A stretch of DNA of 64,000 bases from Stutzerimonas stutzeri (GTDB taxonomy: Bacteria; Pseudomonadota; Gammaproteobacteria; Pseudomonadales; Pseudomonadaceae): positions 248,001 to 312,000 of the forward strand of contig DGLA01000012.1 of NCBI GenBank assembly GCA_002387205.1. The letters are read 5' to 3'. Below, one piece after another: positions 26,246 to 34,310 of the stretch. The position numbers and the translations under genes were made by a program. The notes under the pieces were generated by a model. The model was not told where the DNA came from and did no database searches. It worked only from the letters and a program-made list of their open reading frames with translations. Position 1 is the stretch's first letter, and each line of letters opens with the position of its first letter.

Positions 26246-27220
26246 ATGAAGCTTCAGCAACTGCGTTACATCTGGGAAGTGGCGCATCATGACCTCAATG
26301 TTTCTGCAACAGCGCAAAGCCTGTTCACCTCGCAACCTGGAATCAGCAAGCAAATAAGGCTATTGGAGGATGAGCTTGGAGTAGAGGTGTTCGCACGCAG
26401 CGGCAAGCACCTGACCCGGGTGACACCAGCCGGGGAGAGAATCATCACCACGGCTGGGGAAATCCTTCGCAAGTGTGAAAGCATCAAGCAGATCGCACAG
26501 GAGTTTTCCAACGAGAAGCGTGGCACGCTGAGTATAGCGACGACCCATACGCAGGCCCGTTATGCACTTCCGCAGGTCATCAGCGCTTTCATCAAGCGTT
26601 ACCCGGACGTATCGCTGCACATGCACCAGGGCACCCCGATGCAGATCGCCGAGATGGCCGCTGACGGAACCGTGGATTTCGCCATTGCCACCGAAGGCCT
26701 GGAGTTGTTTGGCGATCTGGTCATGATGCCGTGCTACCGCTGGAACCGCTGCGTTGTGGTTCCGCAGGGTCACCCACTGACCAGGCTTGAAAAGCTGACC
26801 CTTGAGGCGCTGGCGGAACAACCCCTCGTTACCTATGTGTTCGGCTTCACCGGGCGCTCCAAGCTGGATGAGGCATTCAGCCATCGCGGGCTCTCGCCGA
26901 AGGTCGTCTTCACCGCGGCGGACGCCGATGTCATCAAGACCTACGTTCGCCTGGGCCTGGGCGTAGGAATCGTCGCGCGCATGGCGGTGGACGCCAAGCT
27001 CGACCCCGATCTTGTTGTGCTGGATGCAAGCGAGCTGTTCGAGTCCAGCGTGACCAAGATTGGCTTCCGGCGCGGTACGTTCTTGCGCGGTTTCATGTGT
27101 GACTTCATCGAAACCTTCGCGCCGCATCTGGACCGGGAAATGATCGAAAAAGCCGTACAGTGCCGCAACAAGGTTGAAGTGGACGAACTTTTTCGTGATG
27201 TCGAACTGCCGACATTTTGA
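26246..27220 (+). CDS. cysB: LysR-type transcriptional regulator CysB
   Basis: CysB activates sulfate assimilation genes under sulfur limitation, with N-acetylserine as inducer. The 324-residue protein has the N-terminal winged helix-turn-helix with LNVSATAQSLFTSQPGISKQIRLLEDELG, and a long substrate-binding domain. The TTHTQARYALP segment and TEGLELFGDLVMMPCYRWNRCVVVP are hallmarks of CysB rather than other LysR proteins. It lies next to cysH, a known target in gamma-proteobacteria, with both genes ending toward each other. Confidence 0.95.
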   Translation: MKLQQLRYIWEVAHHDLNVSATAQSLFTSQPGISKQIRLLEDELGVEVFARSGKHLTRVTPAGERIITTAGEILRKCESIKQIAQEFSNEKRGTLSIATTHTQARYALPQVISAFIKRYPDVSLHMHQGTPMQIAEMAADGTVDFAIATEGLELFGDLVMMPCYRWNRCVVVPQGHPLTRLEKLTLEALAEQPLVTYVFGFTGRSKLDEAFSHRGLSPKVVFTAADADVIKTYVRLGLGVGIVARMAVDAKLDPDLVVLDASELFESSVTKIGFRRGTFLRGFMCDFIETFAPHLDREMIEKAVQCRNKVEVDELFRDVELPTF

Positions 27221-27289
27221 TGAACGAGGCAGTTTCGAATCTCGGCTGCGAACCGGAGTTCGGTTCGCGGCCACCGTCTTTTGGACCTG

Positions 27290-28024
27290 TCAGCTTTTGG
27301 CGATGAGATTGCCGGCGTGCAAACCGCATTCTTTCTGCGTTGCTTCTTCCCACCACCAGCGTCCTTCCCGCTCATGCTGATTGGGCAGCACAGGACGGGT
27401 GCAGGGTTCACAGCCAATGCTGATGAAGCCGCGCTCATGCAAGCTGTTGTAAGGCACTTCGAGCATGCGGATATAGGTCCAGACCTCTTCGCTGGTCATC
27501 TGCGCCAAGGGGTTGAACTTGTAGAGCTTGTGGTCGGGAGTCGAGAAGGCCGTGTCGATTTCCAAGGTGGCTACCTGGCTGCGTGTGCCCGGGCTCTGAT
27601 CACGTCGTTGGCCCGTCGCCCAGGCGCGGACCGTAGAAAGCTTGCGGCGCAGCGGTTCTATCTTGCGTATTCCACAGCATTCGCCATGGCCGTCACGGTA
27701 GAAGCTGAACAAACCCTTCTCGTTGACCATTGGCTGTAACAGTGCAGGGTCGGGTGTCATGATCTCGATGGGGATGCCGTAGTGCTCCCGGACCTGCTCT
27801 ATGAATCGGTAGGTCTCGCTGTGCAAGCGACCGGTATCGAGGCTGAACACCTTGAGGTTCTTGTTCAGCTTCCAGGCCATATCGACCAGGACCACGTCTT
27901 CGGCCCCACTGAAGGAGATCCACAAGTCGTCGCCAAAGAGGTCGAAGGCAAGCTTGAGGATATCTTGCGGGGATTTCTCAGCGTAGGCAGCAGCCAGTCC
28001 GGCTACGTCGATTGTTTCACTCAT
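27290..28024 (-). CDS. cysH: adenylyl-sulfate (APS/PAPS) reductase CysH, Fe-S type
   Basis: CysH reduces activated sulfate to sulfite in sulfur assimilation. The 244-residue protein shows both halves of the Fe-S motif, Cys116-Cys117 (HGECCGIRK) and Cys205-x-x-Cys208 (IGCEPCTR), which bind a [4Fe-4S] cluster and mark enzymes able to use APS, unlike E. coli CysH. The catalytic Cys233 lies in the C-terminal KECGLH. The nucleotide-binding SFSGAEDVVL is near residue 37. I start at ATG 28024 (MSETIDVAGL); an earlier frame start adds residues without support. Confidence 0.94.
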   Translation of the reverse strand: MSETIDVAGLAAAYAEKSPQDILKLAFDLFGDDLWISFSGAEDVVLVDMAWKLNKNLKVFSLDTGRLHSETYRFIEQVREHYGIPIEIMTPDPALLQPMVNEKGLFSFYRDGHGECCGIRKIEPLRRKLSTVRAWATGQRRDQSPGTRSQVATLEIDTAFSTPDHKLYKFNPLAQMTSEEVWTYIRMLEVPYNSLHERGFISIGCEPCTRPVLPNQHEREGRWWWEEATQKECGLHAGNLIAKS

Positions 28025-28085
28025 CAGGCGGCTTCCTTTGTTGGCGCTTGGCGCGCTCTGCTGGCCGCGGATCTTAGCAAACACT

Positions 28086-28102
28086 CTTTATTACGCTAAA
28101 TA
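28086..28102 (-). promoter_or_regulatory. AT-rich imperfect inverted repeat upstream of cysH
   Basis: TTTATTA-CGC-TAAATAA forms an imperfect palindrome about 60 bases upstream of the cysH start, in an otherwise GC-rich region. CysB sites are AT-rich and loosely conserved, and cysB is the next gene, so this is a candidate CysB site. The call is weak. Confidence 0.3.
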
Positions 28103-28211
28103 ACCTTTGAGGCTGAGGGACCACCGTTTGTGGAATAAGCATCGCGTTGCTTCGCTTGACCCTTGCCGTTAGAGTGCCGCTTCAATTTTTTGTGCTGTAA
28201 GGAGCGCGCCC

Positions 28212-28829
28212 GTGGAAATAGCCTGTCTCGATCTGGAAGGTGTTCTGGTTCCCGAAATCTGGATCGCCTTCGCCGAGGCCACCGGAATCGAATCACTCCG
28301 GGCCACTACGCGCGACATTCCTGACTACGACGTATTGATGAAGCAGCGGCTGCGCATTCTCGATGAGCACAACCTGAAACTCACTGACATCCAGAAGGTC
28401 ATTGCCACATTGAAGCCGCTCGATGGAGCCGTCGAGTTCGTCGATTGGTTGCGTGAGCGTTTTCAGGTCGTCATCCTGTCCGATACGTTCTACGAGTTCT
28501 CGCAGCCGTTGATGCGCCAGCTGGGCTTTCCGACACTGCTATGCCATCGCCTGATCACCGATGATTCAGATCGCGTCGTTGATTATCAGCTGCGTCAGAA
28601 AGACCCCAAGCGCCAGTCGGTTATCGCGCTGAAGAGCCTCTATTACCGGGTCATCGCGGCGGGCGACTCCTATAACGACACCACGATGCTTTCCGAAGCG
28701 CACGCGGGAATCCTGTTCCATGCGCCAGACAACGTGATCCGTGAATTTCCTCAGTTCCCAGCGGTGCATACCTTTGAGGAGCTCAAGCAGGAGTTCATCA
28801 GGGCGTCCAATCGTAAGCTCACGCTGTAG
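28212..28829 (+). CDS. thrH: ThrH: phosphoserine phosphatase / phosphoserine:homoserine phosphotransferase
   Basis: A 205-residue HAD-family enzyme. The nucleophile motif is CLDLEGVLVPE near residue 5 (DxE/D form), motif II is VVILSDTFYEF, and the metal motif is GDSYNDTTML. P. aeruginosa ThrH removes phosphate from phosphoserine and can transfer it to homoserine, linking serine and threonine synthesis. The protein is almost colinear with that enzyme in length and sequence. It starts with GTG at 28212, with GGAG eight bases upstream. Confidence 0.94.
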   Translation: MEIACLDLEGVLVPEIWIAFAEATGIESLRATTRDIPDYDVLMKQRLRILDEHNLKLTDIQKVIATLKPLDGAVEFVDWLRERFQVVILSDTFYEFSQPLMRQLGFPTLLCHRLITDDSDRVVDYQLRQKDPKRQSVIALKSLYYRVIAAGDSYNDTTMLSEAHAGILFHAPDNVIREFPQFPAVHTFEELKQEFIRASNRKLTL

Positions 28830-28871
28830 ATGAAAGGGCAGCCTCCACGGCAGCGACCTCTGCCGTGGTTG

Positions 28872-30221
28872 TCATCGGTGCAGGGTTTTCTCCAGGGTTC
28901 TAAGCAGCACACTCACCTTGTCCATCGTTTCCTGGTATTCGGCTTGCCAATCCGAGTCCGCGACGATGCCGCCCCCTCCCCAGCAATAGACCTGGTCGCC
29001 CTTGATCAGCAGGGTGCGGATAGCGATCGAGCTGTCCATTTCGCCGCGTACGTCCAGATAAAGCAATGAGCCGCAGTAGATCGAGCGCCGAGTGGGCTCC
29101 AGTTCGTCGATGATTTGCATCGAGCGGATCTTCGGCGCGCCGGTTATCGAGCCTCCTGGAAAGCTGCCGCTCAACAGATCCAGCGCATCCTTGCCTGCCG
29201 CGAGGCGACCGCTGACGCTGCTGACCAAATGATGGACGTTGGGGTAGGTTTCCAGTGAAAACAGCTCGGGAACCCGCACGCTGCCGATCTCGCAACTGCG
29301 GCCAAGATCATTGCGTAACAGATCTACGATCATCAGGTTTTCGGCTCGGTCCTTCTTGCTGGCCAGCAGCGCCTCGGCCTCGGCCAGATCGGACTGCGTA
29401 TCGAGCTGCCTGGGGCGGGTGCCTTTGATCGGGCGCGTTTCAACGGTGCCCTTGGTCAGGCGCATGAAGCGTTCGGGAGAGAGGCTGACTATGGATGCGT
29501 CATCCAGAGCCATGAAGCCGGCGAATGGCGTCGGGCAGGCGCTACGCAGGTCGCAGAACGCCTGCCATGCATCGCCATCGCAGGAGGCCTGGAAGCGTTG
29601 GGCAAAATTCACCTGATAGCAGTCGCCCGCCTGGATGTAGCGCTGAATGCGCTCGATGGCGTGACGGTAATCGTCGTGTTGCAGGTCCGCTTTGAATGCC
29701 GAGGTCAGCTCGAACGCCATCTGAGCAGGTTGCCGGTCCGTTTCGAACAGGGTAAGCAGGCGGGCGCGCTCAGACTCGTCCATTGCAGGATGAAAGACCA
29801 GATGCGTGACCCGATGATGATGATCGCTGATCAGCGCCCATCCATAGAGCCCGAATCTGGCCAGGGGCAGGCCCAGATCGTCGATGGCATTGCTGGGCAA
29901 ACGCTCCAGTCGGGTGCCGAAATCATAACTGAGGTAGCCCAGCAAACCGCCGGTAAAGGGCAGGTCGATGCCGCCCGGCGCCTCGGCATCACCCAGTGAT
30001 CGCAGAGCGTCGCGAAGCCTGGCAAAGAAGGCATCGCCTGTTTCTGTCGCAACGGGCTCGAGGACTTGCATTGGCCAGGCGCTGATCAGGTCGTAGCGCC
30101 CGCGGTCGGCCTGCGGCCTTCCAGAGTCAAGCAAAATTGCGCCTGGAGCATGGCGTACGAGGTCGAACCAGGAGGCCGGGTCCGGCTGGTAGGGAAGGGC
30201 ATGTAGGGTGCAGACAGGCAT
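28872..30221 (-). CDS. pabB: aminodeoxychorismate synthase component I PabB
   Basis: PabB aminates chorismate for p-aminobenzoate and folate synthesis. The 449-residue protein has the chorismate-binding domain with the decisive RPIKGT motif; the Lys marks PabB, where anthranilate synthase TrpE has Ala. Other motifs are CYQVNFAQRF, LSPERFMRL, NLMIVDLLRNDLGR, GSFPGGSITGAPK and the C-terminal GGGGIVADSD. I start at ATG 30221 (MPVCTLHALPYQ). It follows the ATP-grasp gene by 46 bases on the same strand and may be read from that operon; the link looks positional only. Confidence 0.93.
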   Translation of the reverse strand: MPVCTLHALPYQPDPASWFDLVRHAPGAILLDSGRPQADRGRYDLISAWPMQVLEPVATETGDAFFARLRDALRSLGDAEAPGGIDLPFTGGLLGYLSYDFGTRLERLPSNAIDDLGLPLARFGLYGWALISDHHHRVTHLVFHPAMDESERARLLTLFETDRQPAQMAFELTSAFKADLQHDDYRHAIERIQRYIQAGDCYQVNFAQRFQASCDGDAWQAFCDLRSACPTPFAGFMALDDASIVSLSPERFMRLTKGTVETRPIKGTRPRQLDTQSDLAEAEALLASKKDRAENLMIVDLLRNDLGRSCEIGSVRVPELFSLETYPNVHHLVSSVSGRLAAGKDALDLLSGSFPGGSITGAPKIRSMQIIDELEPTRRSIYCGSLLYLDVRGEMDSSIAIRTLLIKGDQVYCWGGGGIVADSDWQAEYQETMDKVSVLLRTLEKTLHR

Positions 30222-30267
30222 GAGGTATTCGGTCCGATGATCGCCCGCCTCTAGGCTGGGCCTTGAC

Positions 30268-31251
30268 TCACGCGTTCGTCGGGATATGGCCGAACAGGTC
30301 CTGGGCAAATCGAACCCGCTCCTCCGGCGTTTCCTGAATGCCTTTTTCTTTCAGCTCCTCGATCCGATTTTCCACCGCATGGGCACGATGGGTAAGTCCG
30401 CAATCGTTGGCTATCTGGATATTCAGGCCCGGGCGGGCGTTCAGCTCGAGAATCAACGGGCCTTTATCCTGATCGAGCACCATGTCGACCCCGATGTAGC
30501 CCAGACCGCACAGCTCGTAGCAGCCAGCGGCGAGCTTCATGAAGCCATCCCAGTTCGGCAGCTGCACGCCATCAACCGCGTTGGTGGTGTCAGGGTGCTT
30601 GGTGATCTTGTTGTTCAGCCAGGTGCCGCGCAGGGTGATGCCGGTCGCCAGGTCCACACCGACACCGATAGCGCCCTGGTGCAGGTTGGCCTTGCCCCCG
30701 GATTGGCGGGTCGGCAGGCGCAGCATGGCCATGACCGGGTAACCCATCAATACGATAATGCGGATGTCGGGCACGCCTTCGTAACTGATGCTCTTGAAAA
30801 TAGGATCGGGGGTCACCCGGTACTCGATCAACGCTCGGTCGCGGTGACCGCCGAGCGAATAGAGACCTGTCAGTATGTTGGAGATCTGATGTTCGATCTC
30901 TTCATGGGTCATGATCTTGCCCGATACCGTGCGGTAGCGGCCTTCGAAGCGGTCAGCAATAACCAGAATGCCATCGCCGCCGGCCCCCTGGGCAGGCTTG
31001 ACCACGAAGTCGGGGTGGTCCTTGACGATGTCCTTTAGCTTGTCGATGTCCTTTTCGGTTTCGATGATGCCGTACATCTCCGGCACATGGATTCCGGCCT
31101 CGATGGCCCGTTCCTTGGTGATGATCTTGTCATCCACGATCGGGTAGAGGTTTCGCTTGTTGTACTTGAGAACGTAGTCCGCGTTACGGCGGTTGATGCC
31201 CATGATGCCCTTGGCTTCAAGGGCCTTCCACGTTTTGATCAGACCGAACAT
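30268..31251 (-). CDS. RimK-like alpha-L-glutamate ligase-type ATP-grasp protein
   Basis: A 327-residue ATP-grasp ligase. Visible motifs include NRRNADYVLKYNKRNLYPIVDDK at the N-terminus, FVVKPAQGAGGDGILVI (the nucleotide-binding loop), and a C-terminal GVDMVLDQDKGPLILELNARPGLNIQIAN with the metal-binding Glu and Asn. ATP-grasp ligases of this type join an amino acid or amine to a carboxylate, as RimK adds glutamates. It starts three bases after the transglutaminase-like gene and is third in the operon with that gene and a retropepsin-like protease. The substrate is unknown. Confidence 0.88.
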   Translation of the reverse strand: MFGLIKTWKALEAKGIMGINRRNADYVLKYNKRNLYPIVDDKIITKERAIEAGIHVPEMYGIIETEKDIDKLKDIVKDHPDFVVKPAQGAGGDGILVIADRFEGRYRTVSGKIMTHEEIEHQISNILTGLYSLGGHRDRALIEYRVTPDPIFKSISYEGVPDIRIIVLMGYPVMAMLRLPTRQSGGKANLHQGAIGVGVDLATGITLRGTWLNNKITKHPDTTNAVDGVQLPNWDGFMKLAAGCYELCGLGYIGVDMVLDQDKGPLILELNARPGLNIQIANDCGLTHRAHAVENRIEELKEKGIQETPEERVRFAQDLFGHIPTNA

Positions 31252-31254
31252 GGC

Positions 31255-32781
31255 TCAATCCTTCAGAAAGGCTTTGAATCGAAACAGCTCGGTCAGGCGG
31301 TAGCCGCGATAGCGTCCCATCGCGAGCATGAAGCCAACCATGATCAGGAGTACCGCCGGGAAGGTGAACATGAAGTAGACCAGTTCCGGCACGCTCATCA
31401 GCATATGCGCCAGGGTGGCTGCGATCAGCGTTCCGACCGCGACCTTGAATGCATGACCCGCGCCGCGCTCTTCCCAGGTGATGGAAAGGCGTTCAATGGT
31501 CATGGTCAGGATCACCATGGGGAACAGGGCAACCGACAATCCTCGCTCCAGGCCAAGCTTGTGGCTGAACAAACTGATAACCGCGATCAGCACGACCACG
31601 AAGGTCAGTACGACCGACAGGCGCGGCAGCATCTGCAACTTCAGGTGTTCGAGATAGGAACGGAGCGAGAGGCCCAGCGCGGTAATCACGGTGAACAGGA
31701 TGATGCCAAAGCCGAGCTGGGTTTCACGAAAGGCCAGGGCGATCAGTACGGGAGTAAAGGTGCCGAGGGTCTGCAGGCCGCCAAGGTTACGCAGGATCAG
31801 GATCACCAAAACCCCTATCGGAATCATGATCATGATCTGGTAGGTCTGCTGGGTTTGCAGCGGCAACCCATAGAGCGAATATTCGAGGAAGTCGGCGTCA
31901 GTGTTTTCGTCGGTCAGCTTGGCCAGACGGATTGCATTCATCTCGCTGCTATTGAGGGTAAAGGTGACCTGAGAATTGCGACCGCCCTCCAGGCTGAGTA
32001 ACGGTTCATCGCCGGTCCACCAGACCAGTCGGTCCTTTGGCAGACCCTGCTCGCCAGTTTCCGGATTGAAATACAGCCATTTGTCGCCATTGAAGCTGCG
32101 CAGCCAGAGCTCCGGGGTCTGCGCCGTATCCGCTGCCAACCGTACGGTGTGCACGCGCTCCATCGGCACGTGGGCAATTGACAGTAGCAGCTCGATGACC
32201 CGCGCCTTGTTTGCCGTCGCGGAATCGCCGCCGAGCAGGAGTTTCACGTTATCGTCATTGGCGTTGTTGACGCGCTTGATGGCCTCGCTGATAAAAGTCT
32301 CCACGTCAGCCGAATGCTGGCGGATTGGAGACAACAATGCTTCGGCGGCGATCTTCTCGGCCCCTTCCACGGGGATGCTGTCGCGGAAGATCGGGCCATT
32401 CGCTTTGGTCTGCTCGCCGCTGTAGCGGCGCGTCAGCACCAGGCGGTAATAGAGAGTCTGGTTGCCGTTCACACGACGCGCGGACCAGGTCACCCGGCGA
32501 TTGCCGTCTGCTCGGTTGATGCTGACGCCATAATTGTTGGAGATGAAGCTTTCGTTGAGGCTGACAAACTCCTGATTCAGGGGCGGCACGTACATCTGCA
32601 GTTTGACCGGCTCACGTGCGTTGGCCTGGAATTCGACCTTCGCATCGATGTTCCACAGATCGTCGGTTTCGTCTTCGGTCACAGGAATGCCGAGAATGAA
32701 GATCTGGTATGCCGTGATCGCGATGCCCAGCGAGACGAGCAGCAGGATCAGAATTTTCAGATGCAGGGTAAGCGCGCGCAT
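31255..32781 (-). CDS. catalytically inactive transglutaminase fused to a multi-span membrane domain
   Basis: A 508-residue inner-membrane protein. TM1 is near residues 9-30; a large periplasmic part holds a transglutaminase-like fold (about residues 180-270); about seven spans follow between residues 320 and 495. The transglutaminase triad is missing: the Cys position falls in GGDSATANKAR, the His-Ala-Trp position reads ELWLR, and the Asp-Pro position reads FNPETG. There is no cysteine in the whole protein. It probably binds rather than cleaves or crosslinks. It lies four bases after the protease gene and three before the ATP-grasp gene. Confidence 0.88.
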   Translation of the reverse strand: MRALTLHLKILILLLVSLGIAITAYQIFILGIPVTEDETDDLWNIDAKVEFQANAREPVKLQMYVPPLNQEFVSLNESFISNNYGVSINRADGNRRVTWSARRVNGNQTLYYRLVLTRRYSGEQTKANGPIFRDSIPVEGAEKIAAEALLSPIRQHSADVETFISEAIKRVNNANDDNVKLLLGGDSATANKARVIELLLSIAHVPMERVHTVRLAADTAQTPELWLRSFNGDKWLYFNPETGEQGLPKDRLVWWTGDEPLLSLEGGRNSQVTFTLNSSEMNAIRLAKLTDENTDADFLEYSLYGLPLQTQQTYQIMIMIPIGVLVILILRNLGGLQTLGTFTPVLIALAFRETQLGFGIILFTVITALGLSLRSYLEHLKLQMLPRLSVVLTFVVVLIAVISLFSHKLGLERGLSVALFPMVILTMTIERLSITWEERGAGHAFKVAVGTLIAATLAHMLMSVPELVYFMFTFPAVLLIMVGFMLAMGRYRGYRLTELFRFKAFLKD

Positions 32782-32785
32782 AGGG

Positions 32786-33319
32786 TCACTCGTCAGCGTC
32801 GGATTCGGTGATGCAGCCGGGCTTGCCAGCAGCGTAAGTAAGGCTTGGGTCAACCAGGGCGCCAAATCGTGTCAGCGCATCGGAGCCAATCAAAAGTGGG
32901 TATTGGAAAGCGCTTCGGTCCGTGAGGTTCACTTCGATGCTGCGCTTGGCCTCGCCCATGCATAGTTTCAGCTCAACAACCGGGCGGGGTGTGTAGGTCT
33001 TTTCCTCTTCAGGATCGAAGTCCCCGGCGCGGCGCTTGATCTTGCTGATGCGCTGCAGCGGCAGTTCTATCGGCCGGCTGTGTGCTTCGTCGATGGCCAG
33101 GTAGAAACGCACCCAGTTCTTCCCGTCCCGCTTGAAGCGCTCGATGTCACGTGCGCTGAGTGAGGCAGTTTGGGCGCCAGTGTCCAGCTTGGCCGGCACT
33201 TCCAGGTCAAACTCCGGAAGCGCGACATGCTCGTTCAGGCCATAGACAGTCTTGTCTTTGGCGTGGGCAGCTATGGAGGACAGCAGGCACAGCATTAGCA
33301 GATAGGGTTTGACGCTCAT
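32786..33319 (-). CDS. retropepsin-like aspartic protease (COG4067, annotated as ATP-dependent zinc protease)
   Basis: A 177-residue exported protein. The signal peptide ends at AAHA-KD. The retroviral-type active-site motif LDTGAQTASLSA has Asp46 (DTGA), and a later hydrophobic-Gly segment YPLLIGSDAL is the second conserved block of single-domain aspartic proteases, which act as dimers. Databases often call the family a zinc protease, but I see no zinc motif. It is the first gene of the three-gene operon and is divergent from the prp regulator. Confidence 0.82.
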   Translation of the reverse strand: MSVKPYLLMLCLLSSIAAHAKDKTVYGLNEHVALPEFDLEVPAKLDTGAQTASLSARDIERFKRDGKNWVRFYLAIDEAHSRPIELPLQRISKIKRRAGDFDPEEEKTYTPRPVVELKLCMGEAKRSIEVNLTDRSAFQYPLLIGSDALTRFGALVDPSLTYAAGKPGCITESDADE

Positions 33320-33501
33320 AAATCCGGGCAGGTTCGAGTCGGAGGAAGCATGGGCGAAGCTGCGGCCCATGGGCTATTACGGCGGCTAATCAAGAGACGA
33401 TCGCGGGATACAGGGCCGCATTCTAGCATGGCCCCTCAAAGGGTCGCGACTGGCCTATGGTTGCCATCCTGTGAGAAATGATCGTTCCCGCAATGCCAAA
33501 C

Positions 33502-33512
33502 TGTCGACAATC
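33502..33512 (+). promoter_or_regulatory. upstream operator copy for the prp GntR regulator
   Basis: TGTCGACAATC, with the palindromic core TGTCGACA, lies just upstream of the readable -35 box. The same 11 bases recur 75 bases downstream. GntR/FCD regulators bind short palindromes of this kind. Confidence 0.6.
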
Positions 33513-33526
33513 GACTTTTGTATCGG

Positions 33527-33556
33527 TTGACGTACCGGCTAGACGGGGCGTAGATT
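33527..33556 (+). promoter_or_regulatory. sigma-70-type promoter of the prp operon
   Basis: TTGACG (33527-33532), an 18-base spacer, then TAGATT (33551-33556). It matches the consensus at 5 of 6 and 4 of 6 positions and lies between the two operator copies. Transcription would begin near 33563. Confidence 0.55.
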
Positions 33557-33576
33557 GCAGCGGTCAAAACGTAAAG

Positions 33577-33587
33577 TGTCGACAATC
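33577..33587 (+). promoter_or_regulatory. downstream operator copy for the prp GntR regulator
   Basis: A second exact TGTCGACAATC, ending one base before the ATG at 33588 and lying downstream of the predicted transcription start, over the ribosome-binding region. It fits repression of the operon by its own first gene product. Confidence 0.6.
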
Positions 33588-34310
33588 ATGCTTGAAGCCA
33601 TGCTTTCAACTCCATCTGCTCAGGTTGACCCCGGTACGCTTTCCGAGCACGTTTTCCGGTTGATCCAGGCCGCCATCATCAAGGGAGATATTGCGCCGGG
33701 TAGCAAGATTTCCGAACCCGAGCTGGCACGAACCTACGGCATCAGTCGCGGCCCGTTGCGCGAGGCGATCCATCGGCTAGAAGGTCAGAAGCTGCTGGTT
33801 CGAGTGCCCCATGTCGGGGCCCGTGTGGTGTCGCTCAGCCACGCCGAGCTGATCGAGCTCTATGAGATTCGTGAGTCGCTTGAAGGCATGGCCTGCCGAC
33901 TGGCTGCCGAGCGCATGAGCGAGAGTGAAGTGGATGAGTTGCGCCGCGTGCTGGAGACCCACGAGCGCGACGAGGCGTTTCAGGCTGGCGTCGGCTATTA
34001 CCAGCAAGAGGGCGATTTCGACTTTCACTACCGGATCATCCAGGGCAGTGGTAACCGCACCCTCACTCAGATGCTCTGTGGCGAGTTGTATCAGCTCGTG
34101 CGCATGTACCGAATCCAGTTTTCCACCACGCCGAATCGTCCGCGTCAGGCATTCGCCGAACACCATCGGATCCTCGATGCCATTGCCGACCGTGACGGCG
34201 AGTTGGCCGAGTTGCTGATGCGGCGTCACATCTGCGCATCCAAGCGCAACATCGAGCGCCATTACCTGGCAGCACAGCAACAGACACCACAAACACGAGG
34301 TGAGGCATGA
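33588..34310 (+). CDS. GntR/FCD-family regulator of the 2-methylcitrate operon
   Basis: A 240-residue regulator of the GntR superfamily. The winged helix-turn-helix is at about residues 15-80 (KISEPELARTYGISRGPLREAIHRLEGQ), and an FCD ligand domain follows, with the metal- or ligand-binding His residues in DFDFHYRIIQGSG and FAEHHRILDAI. It is the first gene of the prp operon and overlaps prpB (ATGA). It likely senses a propionate-derived metabolite such as 2-methylcitrate. The start could also be ATG 33600; neither has a strong ribosome site. Confidence 0.9.
   Translation: MLEAMLSTPSAQVDPGTLSEHVFRLIQAAIIKGDIAPGSKISEPELARTYGISRGPLREAIHRLEGQKLLVRVPHVGARVVSLSHAELIELYEIRESLEGMACRLAAERMSESEVDELRRVLETHERDEAFQAGVGYYQQEGDFDFHYRIIQGSGNRTLTQMLCGELYQLVRMYRIQFSTTPNRPRQAFAEHHRILDAIADRDGELAELLMRRHICASKRNIERHYLAAQQQTPQTRGEA

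Noticed and set aside
30286..31038. A 250-codon plus-strand frame inside the ATP-grasp gene
   Set aside because: Antisense shadow of a well-recognised gene in high-GC DNA, with no family resemblance.
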